A program made the translations under genes and the position numbers. A DNA stretch of 61,202 nt from Sedimentisphaerales bacterium (lineage in GTDB: Bacteria > Planctomycetota > Phycisphaerae > Sedimentisphaerales > Anaerobacaceae): positions 1-61,202 of the forward strand of contig JAFGLV010000028.1 of assembly GCA_016927855.1 (NCBI GenBank). Reading direction: 5' to 3'. Numbering within the stretch: the first letter of the stretch is position 1; every line of letters begins with the position of its first letter. The notes below the pieces were generated by a model, which saw nothing but the letters and a program-made list of their open reading frames with translations, ran no database searches and was not told where the DNA came from. Of the stretch, positions 9,299-17,984 are shown piece after piece.

Positions 9299-10597
9299 AT
9301 GGCTGAGAAGGCTGGATTGAGTGAGTTGTTGACGGCGGAGGGGTTTGGGCGGATTGCGCGGGCGTTTCGGGGGCAGTTTCGGCTGGGGCTGGAGACGGCG
9401 GGGGTCGACGGGGTGGCTCTGGAGCGGTTTTGCAGCAGTGACTGCCGGCCCCGGTTCTGTGCGCTGGTGCAGGCCGACCCGCAAGGGGACGCGCGCTGCG
9501 TCGCGGAGCGGCGGCGGGCGGTGGGGATCGCGTCGGAGACGGGCCAGTCGTTTATCACGATCTGCCACGCCGGGGTCGTGGTCGTCTGCGTGCCGGTCGT
9601 GGACAAGGAGTCGGTGCACGGCGGGATGTTCTTCGGCAAGTGCCTCTGGGAGCCGGTGACGCCGATCCTCGTACGCGATGTCGAGACGCGGCTGCGCGGG
9701 CTGGCGATCGAGCGCAAGGACATCGTCACAGGGCTCCGGGCACTGCCGGTCGTGCGCGGAAGGCAGATTCACGAGGCCGCGGAGTTCCTCTTCGATCTGC
9801 TCTACGAGGTCGGCGGGTTCGACGCGCGCGCGATTCGCTGGCGGCGCCAGCGCTCCAAGCAGCAATCGGAGCTGGGCGAGTTTATCCAGGAGCGTAAGAA
9901 GCTCGGCGCCGAGTGGCAGTACCCATTGGAGAGCGAGCGGGCGCTATTGCAGAAGGTCAAGATCGGCGACCGGACCGGCGCCAAGGAGATCCTCAACGCG
10001 ATCCTCGGCACCATCCTCTTCAAAGACATTGGCGACCTGGGCATCCTCAAGGCCCGGCTGCTGGAGCTGGTCAGCGTGCTGAGCCGTGCGGCGGTCGAGG
10101 GCGGCGTGAGCATCGACGTCATGCTCGAACGCAACCTGACCTACGTCAACAAGGTCATGGCGATCGACAACCAGGAGGACCTGTGCGCGTGGATCAGTGC
10201 GGCGTTGAACGAGTTCATCGAGCTGGTCTACACGTCACAGGATGGGCGGAAGATGAACCAGCTTCGTCCGGCGATCAACTACATCGACGCCAGCTACGAC
10301 AAACCGGTGACCCTGGCGGAAATCGCGCGGGCGGCGCATCTGAGCGCGTCGCGCCTGGCCCACCTGTTCAAGGAGCAGATGAGGATCACGGTATTCGACT
10401 ACGTCACCAGCGTGCGGATCGCGCGGGCCAAGCTCCTACTGCTGGCCACGGAGCGAAGCTGCACGGAAATCTGTTTCGAGGTCGGCTACAACAACCAGAG
10501 CTACTTCACGCGCACGTTCAAGGCGGCGGTGGGAGTCACGCCGCGACAATTCCGTTTGCGGAACCGGCGCGGAAACTCCCCGGCCGAGGGCACCTGA
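9299..10597 (+). CDS. PocR-domain AraC-family transcriptional regulator
   Basis: A DNA-binding regulator of 432 residues. Residues 5-180 match a PocR-type sensory domain, with the cysteine-rich stretch FCSSDCRPRFC and later ICHAGVVVVCVPVV and GGMFFGKCL. PocR domains bind small ligands such as diols. The C-terminal 100 residues are an AraC double helix-turn-helix, with the signature IARAAHLSASRLAHLFKEQM followed by CFEVGYNNQSYFTRTFK. The frame is open upstream to 8912, but that part covers repeats and is not protein-like, so MAEKAGLSELL is taken as the start even though its ribosome site is weak. It faces the end of the two-component cluster and might regulate it; that is inference. Confidence 0.85.
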   Translation: MAEKAGLSELLTAEGFGRIARAFRGQFRLGLETAGVDGVALERFCSSDCRPRFCALVQADPQGDARCVAERRRAVGIASETGQSFITICHAGVVVVCVPVVDKESVHGGMFFGKCLWEPVTPILVRDVETRLRGLAIERKDIVTGLRALPVVRGRQIHEAAEFLFDLLYEVGGFDARAIRWRRQRSKQQSELGEFIQERKKLGAEWQYPLESERALLQKVKIGDRTGAKEILNAILGTILFKDIGDLGILKARLLELVSVLSRAAVEGGVSIDVMLERNLTYVNKVMAIDNQEDLCAWISAALNEFIELVYTSQDGRKMNQLRPAINYIDASYDKPVTLAEIARAAHLSASRLAHLFKEQMRITVFDYVTSVRIARAKLLLLATERSCTEICFEVGYNNQSYFTRTFKAAVGVTPRQFRLRNRRGNSPAEGT

Positions 10598-10625
10598 GTC
10601 GGCCGTCGCGCGGGGCGACAAGACG

Positions 10626-11030
10626 TCAATAGATATCCAGATGTCTGATCGAGTCGACGAATTCGCCGTAATCGATGGATTTGACGATGTAGCCCTTGGC
10701 GTCGAGTTCGTAGCTGCGCTCGATGTCCCGGGCGTTCGTGGACGTCGTCAGGACCACGACCGGGATGTCACGCAAACGGTCGTCGGCCTGCTTGTGCTCG
10801 AGGAACTCCAGCCCGTTCATGCGCGGCATGTTCAGATCGAGCAGAACCAGACCGGGCAAGGCGTTGTCATCAGCGCCGTGCAGATGATTCAGGGCCTCCT
10901 CGCCGTTGATCTGATGGACGAGGGGCCGGGCGCTGCCGACCTCCTTGAGGGCACGCCGGACGGTCATGGCGTCGACGGAGTCATCCTCAACCAGCAGTAT
11001 GGGCTTCGCACTCAACGCTGTCGCGCTCAT
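10626..11030 (-). CDS. Receiver-only response regulator (Rcp1/CheY-like)
   Basis: A 134-residue single receiver domain without an output domain. Acidic residues Glu15, Asp16 and Asp17 (VEDD), phospho-acceptor Asp65 in LVLLDLNMPRMNG, Thr95/Thr96 and Lys117 are all present. Lys117 is followed by Ser rather than the usual Pro. GGAGG lies five bases before the ATG at 11030, which rejects the much longer open frame. Its start lies inside the 3' end of the preceding receiver gene (44-base overlap), so the two are translationally linked. Such regulators pair with phytochrome-type kinases; the partner is probably one of the two kinases upstream. Confidence 0.9.
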   Translation of the reverse strand: MSATALSAKPILLVEDDSVDAMTVRRALKEVGSARPLVHQINGEEALNHLHGADDNALPGLVLLDLNMPRMNGLEFLEHKQADDRLRDIPVVVLTTSTNARDIERSYELDAKGYIVKSIDYGEFVDSIRHLDIY

Positions 11031-11454
11031 GGTATCCTCCGGGGCTCGGTAGTTCGCTGATCGTCCAGTATAGGTCGATGGTTCGGATGGCCTCGACAAA
11101 CTTCCTGTAGTCCACCGGCTTGACGATGTAGCCGGCGACGCTGAGCTTGTAGCTGTCGATGACGTCGCTGTCCTCCGTCGAGGTCGTGAGCACCACAATG
11201 GGGATGCGCTTGAGGTCCGGGTCGGCCTTGGCGACGCGCATGAACTCGACACCGTTCATCCGCGGCATGTTCAGGTCGAGCAGGATCACGCACGGATGCT
11301 CGTTCTCGGGGTTCCTCAGATAGTCCAGCGCCTCTTCGCCATTCGTGACGTGCGCCAGCGGGTTCGTCAGCTTGAGGTCCTTGAAGGCCCGCTGCACGGT
11401 CATGGCGTCGATCGCGTCGTCTTCCACCAGCAGCACAGATTTAGCACTTCTCAT
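10987..11454 (-). CDS. Receiver-only response regulator (Rcp1/CheY-like)
   Basis: A 155-residue protein made of one receiver domain (residues 5-130) plus a short unique tail created by reading into the next gene. The acidic pocket is LLVEDDAID, the phospho-acceptor is Asp60 in VILLDLNMPRMNG, and the conserved lysine is in YIVKPVDY. AAAGGA lies six bases before the ATG. It is closely similar to the following receiver gene, so the pair looks like a tandem duplication that has diverged. It lies 74 bases downstream of the PAS histidine kinase. With no output domain, it must act through protein contacts or a phosphorelay. Confidence 0.9.
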   Translation of the reverse strand: MRSAKSVLLVEDDAIDAMTVQRAFKDLKLTNPLAHVTNGEEALDYLRNPENEHPCVILLDLNMPRMNGVEFMRVAKADPDLKRIPIVVLTTSTEDSDVIDSYKLSVAGYIVKPVDYRKFVEAIRTIDLYWTISELPSPGGYHERDSVECEAHTAG

Positions 11455-11528
11455 TCATCATCCTTTCTCTCTTGCAGGGCAGTTCCGTCTTGCAGGCTTC
11501 TGCCTGAGGCGGTTGCTGCCGAGGGTTG

Positions 11529-13337
11529 TCATGATGCGGTCATATTCCCTTCGGTGTCTTCGTCTTGATCGGCGGCCGGCTGGGACCCGGCGGCGGACGA
11601 CTGCTTGGGCAAGGTGAAGTGGAAAGTGCTTCCCTGGCCGACGACCGACTCGACCCAGACCTTGCCGCCGTAGAGCTCGACAATCTTCTTGACCAGCGTC
11701 AGGCCGACGCCGGTGCTCTCGAATTCATCTCTTGGTGCCAGCGTCTGGAAGATGCGGAAGATCCGCTCGAAGTACTTTTCTTCGATGCCGGGACCGTTGT
11801 CGGTCACACTGAACTTCCAGGCGTTTCCGTCCTCAACGCAGGTCACGGTGATCTGTCCCTGCGGCTTGTCCATGTACTTGACAGCATTCGTGATCAGGTT
11901 CTGGAAGACCTGGCTGACGCGCGTCTTCTCGGCGATGATCGTCGGCAGCGGACCCTGGATGCTGATGCGCACGTGCTCCGGCGGCGCGATGGCGTCGACG
12001 ATGTTGTCCATAAGCACGTTAAGATCGATGCGCACCCTGTCCTCCTTGACGCGTCCGACGCGTGAGTACTGCAGTATGCCTTCAATCAGGTTGTGCATGC
12101 GCCCCACGCGGCTCTGGAGCAGGTCGAGCTGCTGCTTGGCGTCGTCGCCGAGCTTGTCGCCGTAGTCGGTGCACAGCCACTCGGTGAGAAGCTTGATGCC
12201 ACGCAGCGGCGCCTTCAAATCGTGCGAGACGATGTAGGCGAAGTGCGTCAGCTCTTCGTTGACCGCGGCCACCTGACGCATGAGCGCCTCCTGTTTCTGC
12301 AGCGCGTGATGCTGCTCGGTGACGTCGCGAAAGCTCCAGACGCGCCCGACGATGGCGTCGCCTACCACGTGCGGCTTCGAGCAGCGCTCGAACACCCGGC
12401 CGTCGAGCAGCTCGACGGTGTCGAAGCTTTCCTGGTCGGGCCGGTTCATGAGTTCGTTGATGCGCGCGACGAACGAATCCGGCTCCTTCAACTGGCCCAG
12501 CATGAACGGCAGAGCCTGATGACAGTGGGCCGAGGCGAGCAGGTCGTCCGGAATCCGCCAAAGGTCTTTGAACTTCCGGTTGACGTTCTTGATTGTCCCG
12601 TCACAACTGACGACGAGAATGCCGTCGGCGGTGGATTCCAGCGTGGCTTCGAGCAGCGAGAGCGATTCCTTGAGGTCTTCCTCCCCCTGCTTGCGTTCGC
12701 TCATGTCGATGAAGCTTTCGATGAAGTACCTGTGTCCCTGCCATTGGGCGGACGTCACCGTCTTGAGGATCGGCGCCCGGCGGCCGTCGGCGCGCAGGAG
12801 CACGCGCTCCGACTGGTCCACGGTCTGGTGCAGGTCGGCGATGGGGCAGCTTCCCTGCTCAGCGGGGCAGACGAACTTGTGGCAGATCTTGCCGATGATC
12901 TCCTCTCCGGGCAGGCCGATGATCTCGGCGGCGTGAGGATTCACGTCCGTGATTTCGCGGGTCTCGGCATCCACGATAAGGACGCCGGTGAGGATGTCGT
13001 GCAGGACAGTGTTGAGTCGCTGTTCGTTCTCGCGCAGCGTCTGCTCGATCCCCTGGCGTTCGCGGATCTCCTTGGCGAGCTCGTCGTTGACCGCGGTCAG
13101 CTCGGCGGTCCGCTCCCGGACCCTGGCCTCCATCTCGTCGTAGGCGCGGCGCAATTGGTCCTCGGCCTCTTCGCGCTGGACCATCAATTCGGCGGCATGA
13201 GCGTTGGCCTCCGCCACGTCGCGCGCCTGCCGTTTGAGCTTGGCGTTCTCCTGCTGCAGCAATTCGTTCACGCGCCGCAACTCGTCAGGCCCGGCAGTAG
13301 CTTGGCACGTTTGCGAACGTTCGGCCTGGTCCCACAT
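11529..13337 (-). CDS. Soluble PAS-PAS sensor histidine kinase
   Basis: A 602-residue cytoplasmic kinase with no membrane segment. A coiled coil spans residues 15-105. PAS domain 1 is at about 105-215 and carries the Cys cluster CHKFVCPAEQGSCP. PAS domain 2 is at about 225-345. The dimerisation domain has the phospho-acceptor His in SHDLKAPLRG (His372). The ATPase domain shows NLITNAVKY, DNGPGI and GVGL. The ATG at 13337 is preferred because AAAGGA lies at proper spacing; the GTG at 13343 is too close to it. Its core is close to that of the membrane kinase at 15128-17305. The PAS cysteines suggest redox or metal sensing, which would suit the adjacent sulfur-carrier genes, but this is inference. 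Confidence 0.92.
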   Translation of the reverse strand: MWDQAERSQTCQATAGPDELRRVNELLQQENAKLKRQARDVAEANAHAAELMVQREEAEDQLRRAYDEMEARVRERTAELTAVNDELAKEIRERQGIEQTLRENEQRLNTVLHDILTGVLIVDAETREITDVNPHAAEIIGLPGEEIIGKICHKFVCPAEQGSCPIADLHQTVDQSERVLLRADGRRAPILKTVTSAQWQGHRYFIESFIDMSERKQGEEDLKESLSLLEATLESTADGILVVSCDGTIKNVNRKFKDLWRIPDDLLASAHCHQALPFMLGQLKEPDSFVARINELMNRPDQESFDTVELLDGRVFERCSKPHVVGDAIVGRVWSFRDVTEQHHALQKQEALMRQVAAVNEELTHFAYIVSHDLKAPLRGIKLLTEWLCTDYGDKLGDDAKQQLDLLQSRVGRMHNLIEGILQYSRVGRVKEDRVRIDLNVLMDNIVDAIAPPEHVRISIQGPLPTIIAEKTRVSQVFQNLITNAVKYMDKPQGQITVTCVEDGNAWKFSVTDNGPGIEEKYFERIFRIFQTLAPRDEFESTGVGLTLVKKIVELYGGKVWVESVVGQGSTFHFTLPKQSSAAGSQPAADQDEDTEGNMTAS

Positions 13338-13375
13338 ACCCACTGTCCTTTCTTAACGGCGTAATCGCCCTGCTC

Positions 13376-13765
13376 CTAGAAGACCACGGTCTGCACCGAG
13401 TCCCTGGCGGCCCGGATGGCGGCCTCGGCGAGCCCGATGTAGGGTTTCTCCCGGAGCGCGTCATGGCCGGCAGGGGGCACGGCGCAATGGCCGGCGACAC
13501 AGGCCGAACAGAGTCGCACCGCGACGCCGGCCTCCTTCAAAATCGCCAGGTAGCTCCTGACCGAGTCGAAGCCATTGATCTTATGTTCGGCGGACGGCTC
13601 GTTGGTCGTCAGCCACGTGATTCCATTCAGCGTAAGGATCACCAGCACGTTGACTCCCGAAGCGACGGCCGAGATGGCGAAGGCAAGACCCAGCACGGCC
13701 CGCCCCAGCGCCTCGGGGCCCGAGGCAATCACTACTTGCAGATCGTATTCTCTTGGTTCCGTCAT
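13376..13765 (-). CDS. DsrE-family protein
   Basis: A 129-residue small alpha/beta protein of the DsrE/TusD-like superfamily, whose members pass persulfide sulfur on conserved cysteines. The N-terminal strand and glycine-rich turn (LQVVIASGPEALGRAVLG) and the hydrophobic second strand (VNVLVILTLNGITWL) fit. The cysteine group LCSACVAGHC (C-x2-C-x4-C) sits where DsrE/TusD proteins carry their active cysteine. It begins nine bases after the DsrE2-like gene and is followed 38 bases later by the PAS kinase, so it is within the same operon. Confidence 0.78.
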   Translation of the reverse strand: MTEPREYDLQVVIASGPEALGRAVLGLAFAISAVASGVNVLVILTLNGITWLTTNEPSAEHKINGFDSVRSYLAILKEAGVAVRLCSACVAGHCAVPPAGHDALREKPYIGLAEAAIRAARDSVQTVVF

Positions 13766-13774
13766 GGGGCCGTC

Positions 13775-14401
13775 CTAGATGAACAACGTGATCCGCGCCT
13801 CGCGCGCATCGGCCAGATAGGTAGTCACGCCGCCATATTCCACACCGTCGATCAGCTCGTCCGGGGTAATGCCCATCACGTCCATCGACATCTGACAGGC
13901 GACCAGACGCACGCCCGTCTGGCGCGCCAGCGCCACCAGGTCGGGCAAGGTCTGGACGTTCTTCTTTTTCATCACATAGCGGAAGAAGGCCGGCCCCATG
14001 CCGAGCAGGTTCATCTTCGAGGTGCCGACCGTGGCCGGACCTGAGGGCAGCATCAGGCCCATGAGTTTCTCGGTGACCTTCTTACGTCTGAAGGAGGTGC
14101 GTTTCTTGATAGCCGCCAGGCCCCAGAACGTGAAGTACATGGAGACCTCCATGCCCAGTGCCGCGGCGCCGGTAGCGATGATGAAGGCGGCCATAAGTTT
14201 ATCCATGTCACCGCTGAAGGCCACCACCGTCGCGCGGTTGGCCAACTGGGGCGCAGTCGTCGAAGGACTCGGCTCTGCCTGCGAAAGCGGTCCGTTCAGG
14301 GCGTCGAGTCGCTCCGCCACCTTGGCGGTCACCAGGCGTTCGGCGTATTCGATCAGCGCCGGGTCGGCCACTGTTGCTGTCGGCTCAGGGTGTCGGCTCA
14401 T
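13775..14401 (-). CDS. DsrE2-like (DsrE/DsrF/DrsH-like) protein
   Basis: A 208-residue protein. After a variable N-terminus come VVAFSGDMDKLMAAFIIATGAAALGMEVSMYFTFWGL, split here by eye into a strand and a hydrophobic helix, then a basic stretch, then VRLVACQMSMDVMGI with the conserved cysteine. This is the arrangement of DsrE2, a membrane-associated sulfurtransferase partner of TusA. The ATG at 14399-14401 overlaps the TGA of tusA in a TGATG, which decides the start and shows translational coupling; an ATG at 14410 is less likely. TusA with DsrE2 is a recurrent pairing in sulfur metabolism gene sets; the rhodanese often found with them is absent here. Confidence 0.82.
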   Translation of the reverse strand: MSRHPEPTATVADPALIEYAERLVTAKVAERLDALNGPLSQAEPSPSTTAPQLANRATVVAFSGDMDKLMAAFIIATGAAALGMEVSMYFTFWGLAAIKKRTSFRRKKVTEKLMGLMLPSGPATVGTSKMNLLGMGPAFFRYVMKKKNVQTLPDLVALARQTGVRLVACQMSMDVMGITPDELIDGVEYGGVTTYLADAREARITLFI

Positions 14402-14676
14402 CAAGACCATCCCGCCGGCGGCGCCTTCCGCAGCAGTGCCCGCTGCGTCGGACTCTCGGAGAATTGCAGCAGTTCGTGTCCGGTCGCGCGCACCCAGGCT
14501 TCCAGATCGGATTCGAAAGCGGGGTCATCCGCTTCCACCCACAGGGTCTGGCCGGATGCCATTTCCTTCATTGCCTGGCTGATCTTGACGATCGGCAGCG
14601 GACACCGCAGCTCTCGGCAGTCCAGAGAGAGGTCGGCGGTCCTTTGCTCGGGGGTAGCTTGTGTATCGGCATTCAT
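14401..14676 (-). CDS. tusA: TusA-family sulfur carrier protein
   Basis: A 91-residue sulfur carrier. The signature CRELRCPLPIVK carries the CPxP motif whose cysteine holds a persulfide. The rest (GQTLWVEADDPAFESDLEAW) fits the beta-alpha-beta fold. The ATG at 14676 has GGAG at 14686-14689, nine bases upstream; the TTG start of the longer reading overlaps this ribosome site and is rejected. It overlaps the DsrE2-like gene by one base. Sulfur handed on by TusA can serve tRNA thiolation, cofactor synthesis or sulfur oxidation. The neighbours point to a dedicated relay rather than tRNA thiolation, but the acceptor is unknown. Confidence 0.9.
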   Translation of the reverse strand: MNADTQATPEQRTADLSLDCRELRCPLPIVKISQAMKEMASGQTLWVEADDPAFESDLEAWVRATGHELLQFSESPTQRALLRKAPPAGWS

Positions 14677-14712
14677 TTTTGTCAGCTCCAAGACGGACGA
14701 AGCCCGGCGCGA

Positions 14713-15075
14713 CTACAGTCGCAACGCCAGACCCACATCGAGAGAATACTGAGACATCTCTGTGACGGCGCGGTCAATGAACTGCGCGGAGTTGGCCGTG
14801 GCAAGGCTCACCTTCGGTGCCACCATGACCGCGATGTTAAGGATCGTGTTCTGCTTGAGCTTGATGCCGAGACCGGCCGTGACGTGATGCTCGACAACGG
14901 CCGGATTAGTCATGGCCGTCGCCGCATCCAGCGGCAGTGCTGATCCCGACCCAGCCATGGATCGCTGCACCGGACCGACCCCAATGACCTTCATGCCATT
15001 AGTGGCGTGCGTACTGCGTGTGGCAACCGCCATGACGCACAGACAAACCACGGCTCTGCCGATCGTTGTTCTCAT
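14713..15075 (-). pseudogene. FadL/OmpP1-type outer-membrane protein with large internal deletion
   Basis: A 120-residue product with a normal start (GGAG six bases before the ATG) and a signal peptide (AVVCLCVMAVATRSTHA). The next residues, TNGMKVIGVGPVQRSMAGSG and LDAATAMTNPA, match the mature N-terminus of FadL/OmpP1-type porins. It then jumps to VEHHVTAGLGIKLKQNT and ends MSQYSLDVGLALRL, which matches the last strands of the same family. Most of the barrel, probably over 200 residues, is missing, and the join falls at an Asn-Pro-Ala/Pro-Ala type site. The frame is intact. I take it as a deletion remnant, although a small exported product could still be made. It lies in the operon between the membrane kinase and tusA. 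Confidence 0.65.
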
Positions 15076-15127
15076 GCTATGCTCCATGACAGACACCCGA
15101 AAATCCCGATCCCTGTTACTCTTCATC

Positions 15128-17305
15128 TCAATTCAGACACGCCTCATCGGTCACCAGGACCGCCTCTTGGGCCGCCACCGGCTGCTTGGGCAGCGTGAAA
15201 TAGAACGTCGTTCCTTCCCCCACCGTCGACTCGACCCAGACGTTGCCTCCGTAGAGGTCCACGATCTTCTTCACCACCGCCAGGCCGATGCCGGTACTCT
15301 CCAGTTCGTCCCGGCGCGTCAAGGTCTGGAACATCTGGAAGATCTTCGTGAAATACTTGCGATCGATGCCCGGTCCGTTGTCGGCAATGCCGAACTTCCA
15401 GTGGTCATCCTGTGAGACGCAACTGACGTCGATACGTCCCGCCGGCTTGTCCATGTACTTGATCGCGTTGCCGATCAGGTTCTGGAACAACTGGATCAGG
15501 CGGGCCTTCTCGGCCACAAGCGTCGGCAGATCCGGATCGATGGTAATCTGGATATTCTCCGGCGGGCTCAACTGGCCGACGATCTCCGGCAGCAGCCCGT
15601 TCAGATCGACGGACTCAACGCGTTTGGCGGTTCGGCCAATCTCTGAGTAGTGCAGAATGCTGTCGATCAGCTCACTCATGCGCGAGACGCGGCCCTTGAG
15701 CAACTGAAGCTGTTGACGTCCTTGCTCGTCGAGCTTGTCGGCGTAGTCCGAGGTGATCCAGTCGGTCAGGGTGCCAATGCCTCGCAAGGGCGCCTTGAGG
15801 TCGTGGGCGGTGACGTAGGCGAAATCCTGCAATTCCTTGTTCGAGCGTCTCAACTCACGGACGATGTCAGCCAGGTGTTCGTTGGCCTTGGCCAAGGCGC
15901 GTTCGGCCTTCTGCCGCTCGTTGGCCTCTATTTGCAGGGAGATCATGTCGGCAATCGACGCCGCGAAATCCTGCTCCTCCAGCGACCATTCCCTCGCGGC
16001 GTTGACGTGTTCGTGGGAGAGGACGCCCAGCGTCTTGCCGTGCAGCCGAATCGGCACGTCCAGCAGGGAGGTAATTCCGGCCGGTTCCAGATACTCCTTC
16101 GTCAGTTCGCGTGTGCGTGGGTCTCTTCTGGCGTCATCAACCGCCACGATGCGATTGCTGTCGATCGCCTGGAAGTAGCCGGGGCAGTCCGCCGCCTCGA
16201 GCCGTTGCCCTTCCTCGTGGCTGTCGCGGCTCTGCTGGTAGAGGTCCTCGCAGACCAACTCGTCGGAGCCGTCATTGAGGAACCAGACACCGACGCGCTC
16301 GACGGAGAGCGTGCGGGCGGCCTCTTCCGTGGTCTTGCGGATGGCAGAGGCCAGGTCTTTGTGGGTATACTTGCTGAGTTTGACGAGGGTCCTCTGATGG
16401 TGGATGATCCGCTCGGTGCGCTGCTTGAGAATCTGTTCGGCCTTCTTGCGAAAGACGATCTCCCGGGTGAGCTTCTCGTTGGTCCGGGTCAGCTCGGCGG
16501 TACGCTCCCGGACCCGGGCTTCCAGTTGCTCGTTGGCGCCGACCAGGGCGGTGTCGCGCTGCTGAATCTGTTCCAGCATTTCGTTGAACGCTTCGATGAG
16601 CAGGCCGACCTCATCGGTGCTGTGCTGCTCGGCACGGATGGCGTACTGCTTCTTCTGCGAAACGAAATTGGCGACGCCGGCCAAGTAGAGAATGGGTGAG
16701 GAGATGACCCCTTGGACCTTGGCGGAGACCAGGTAGGCCGCCAGGGAAGCGACGATCAGGATGCTGACAATCACGCCGATGCCGTGTGCGAGTCGGGTGT
16801 ACATCGGCTCGAGATCGGAGATCAGACAGATGGTGCCGATCGTCTCGCCTTCGAGGGTAATCGGCTGGGCCAGGGTCAGACGTCCGTGCTTGAACAGGTG
16901 GCCGCGGGGCAGGTGTTCCGGCAAGGGTACCGTGACATCGGCATCGGGCCGCCGGTAGGCGGCGAACAGGGTGCGATCCTTCTTGTACACACCGGTCAGC
17001 AGGATCGACGGCACGGCCGCGACCGTCCTCAGGACTTCATTCGCATCGGTGGCCACCTCGAAGGTGATAGCCGCTTTGCAGTTGTCGGCGAGAATGTCCG
17101 CGTAGGTGGAGAGGTCCCTGACCATGCCTTTGCGGAGGCTGGTCCATTCCCACGCGGTGAAGACCGCGCCCGCCAGGAACAGCGCGCTGACGCACGTGAG
17201 CATGATGATCGCCACCAGCTTGTGCCTTAGCGATAGATCCCGCATCCAGGCCCGCGTGACCGGCTTATGGCTACTGATCTCCGGATGGTGGCTCATTTCC
17301 TCCAT
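15128..17305 (-). CDS. Membrane sensor histidine kinase (periplasmic sensor-HAMP-GAF-HisKA-HATPase)
   Basis: A 725-residue inner-membrane kinase. The first membrane helix is at about 30-54 (IIMLTCVSALFLAGAVF). A periplasmic domain of about 120 residues resembling CHASE8 follows, then the second helix (174-195), HAMP (195-247), a coiled coil and a GAF domain at about 300-460. The dimerisation domain has His501 in TAHDLKAPLRG, and the ATPase domain shows NLIGNAIKYM, DNGPGI and GIGLAVVKK. The start at 17305 lies seven bases after AAGGAC and inside the end of the YfiR gene (35-base overlap). CHASE8-HAMP kinases next to YfiR and a TonB receptor suggest that the periplasmic YfiR controls this kinase, by analogy with YfiR and its membrane partner YfiN. 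Confidence 0.9.
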   Translation of the reverse strand: MEEMSHHPEISSHKPVTRAWMRDLSLRHKLVAIIMLTCVSALFLAGAVFTAWEWTSLRKGMVRDLSTYADILADNCKAAITFEVATDANEVLRTVAAVPSILLTGVYKKDRTLFAAYRRPDADVTVPLPEHLPRGHLFKHGRLTLAQPITLEGETIGTICLISDLEPMYTRLAHGIGVIVSILIVASLAAYLVSAKVQGVISSPILYLAGVANFVSQKKQYAIRAEQHSTDEVGLLIEAFNEMLEQIQQRDTALVGANEQLEARVRERTAELTRTNEKLTREIVFRKKAEQILKQRTERIIHHQRTLVKLSKYTHKDLASAIRKTTEEAARTLSVERVGVWFLNDGSDELVCEDLYQQSRDSHEEGQRLEAADCPGYFQAIDSNRIVAVDDARRDPRTRELTKEYLEPAGITSLLDVPIRLHGKTLGVLSHEHVNAAREWSLEEQDFAASIADMISLQIEANERQKAERALAKANEHLADIVRELRRSNKELQDFAYVTAHDLKAPLRGIGTLTDWITSDYADKLDEQGRQQLQLLKGRVSRMSELIDSILHYSEIGRTAKRVESVDLNGLLPEIVGQLSPPENIQITIDPDLPTLVAEKARLIQLFQNLIGNAIKYMDKPAGRIDVSCVSQDDHWKFGIADNGPGIDRKYFTKIFQMFQTLTRRDELESTGIGLAVVKKIVDLYGGNVWVESTVGEGTTFYFTLPKQPVAAQEAVLVTDEACLN

Positions 17306-17984
17306 CGGTCTGTCCTTCCCCCAGGTCCTTCTTGATGACGCGCTGGGCGAGTCGCAACAACTTGGACCGGATTGCGAGCCGGGCCTGCTCGGCGGGGCCC
17401 GTATTGATCTCGAATCGTACTTTCTTGTCTTCGATGATGAAGTTGACCATGCCGCCGGCTTCGAGGAACCCCGGGACATCTGACACCGTCAAAACGCTGT
17501 GGCCTTTGAGGGGACCGAGGACCGCCTTGAGGTGCGCTTGCTCGGAGGCACAGATGAAGAGCACGTGACATTGCCTCACGGCCTCCAGGTCGCCGAACAC
17601 GTCCTTTTCGTCGTCGTCGGTGTCAACAGGCAACTCGAGACCCTTGAACCGCTTGACGACCACGGGCCGATCTCGAACCTCCTTGTTCTTCAACGGCTCG
17701 AAGGCGGCGCCGAACGGATCTTTGCCGATGATGCCGATCAAGATCGGTTTCCTGGCCTGCGGGGCGTTCCGATCGGCCTCGTCCGGCGGGGCCAATCGAG
17801 GGCTGTCGATGAACATGATGAAGTTGTAAAGAAACGCTGCCTTGAGCTGGTACTCCCGTTCGGAGGCTTCGTCGGCCCGGACCGTGGTGGGGATGCTCGC
17901 GCCGAGCAGGAGCACGACCGTCAGCAGCGGGGCGCAGGTCCATGTCTTCACGTCAGATTCAATCCTAGTTTTGTTTGCGTCCAT
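17271..17984 (-). CDS. YfiR-family periplasmic protein
   Basis: A 237-residue exported protein. A signal peptide (LLTVVLLLGASIPTTVRA) is followed by the YfiR/DUF4154 domain: EYQLKAAFLYNFIMFI, ILIGIIGKDPFG, CHVLFICASEQ with two conserved cysteines, VLTVSDVPGFLEAGGMVNF and KVRFEINTGPAEQARL. YfiR of Pseudomonas is a redox-sensitive periplasmic repressor of a membrane diguanylate cyclase. Here no GGDEF protein is present, and the likely client is the kinase encoded immediately downstream, whose gene overlaps this one. The ATG at 17984 is chosen because the signal peptide directly follows it; its ribosome site is weak. The start overlaps the end of the small secreted-protein gene by 20 bases. Confidence 0.88.
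   Translation of the reverse strand: MDANKTRIESDVKTWTCAPLLTVVLLLGASIPTTVRADEASEREYQLKAAFLYNFIMFIDSPRLAPPDEADRNAPQARKPILIGIIGKDPFGAAFEPLKNKEVRDRPVVVKRFKGLELPVDTDDDEKDVFGDLEAVRQCHVLFICASEQAHLKAVLGPLKGHSVLTVSDVPGFLEAGGMVNFIIEDKKVRFEINTGPAEQARLAIRSKLLRLAQRVIKKDLGEGQTDGGNEPPSGDQ

Noticed and set aside
11031..11252. Long N-terminal extension of the second receiver
   Set aside because: It is the out-of-frame shadow of the first receiver; a GGAGG site places the start at 11030.
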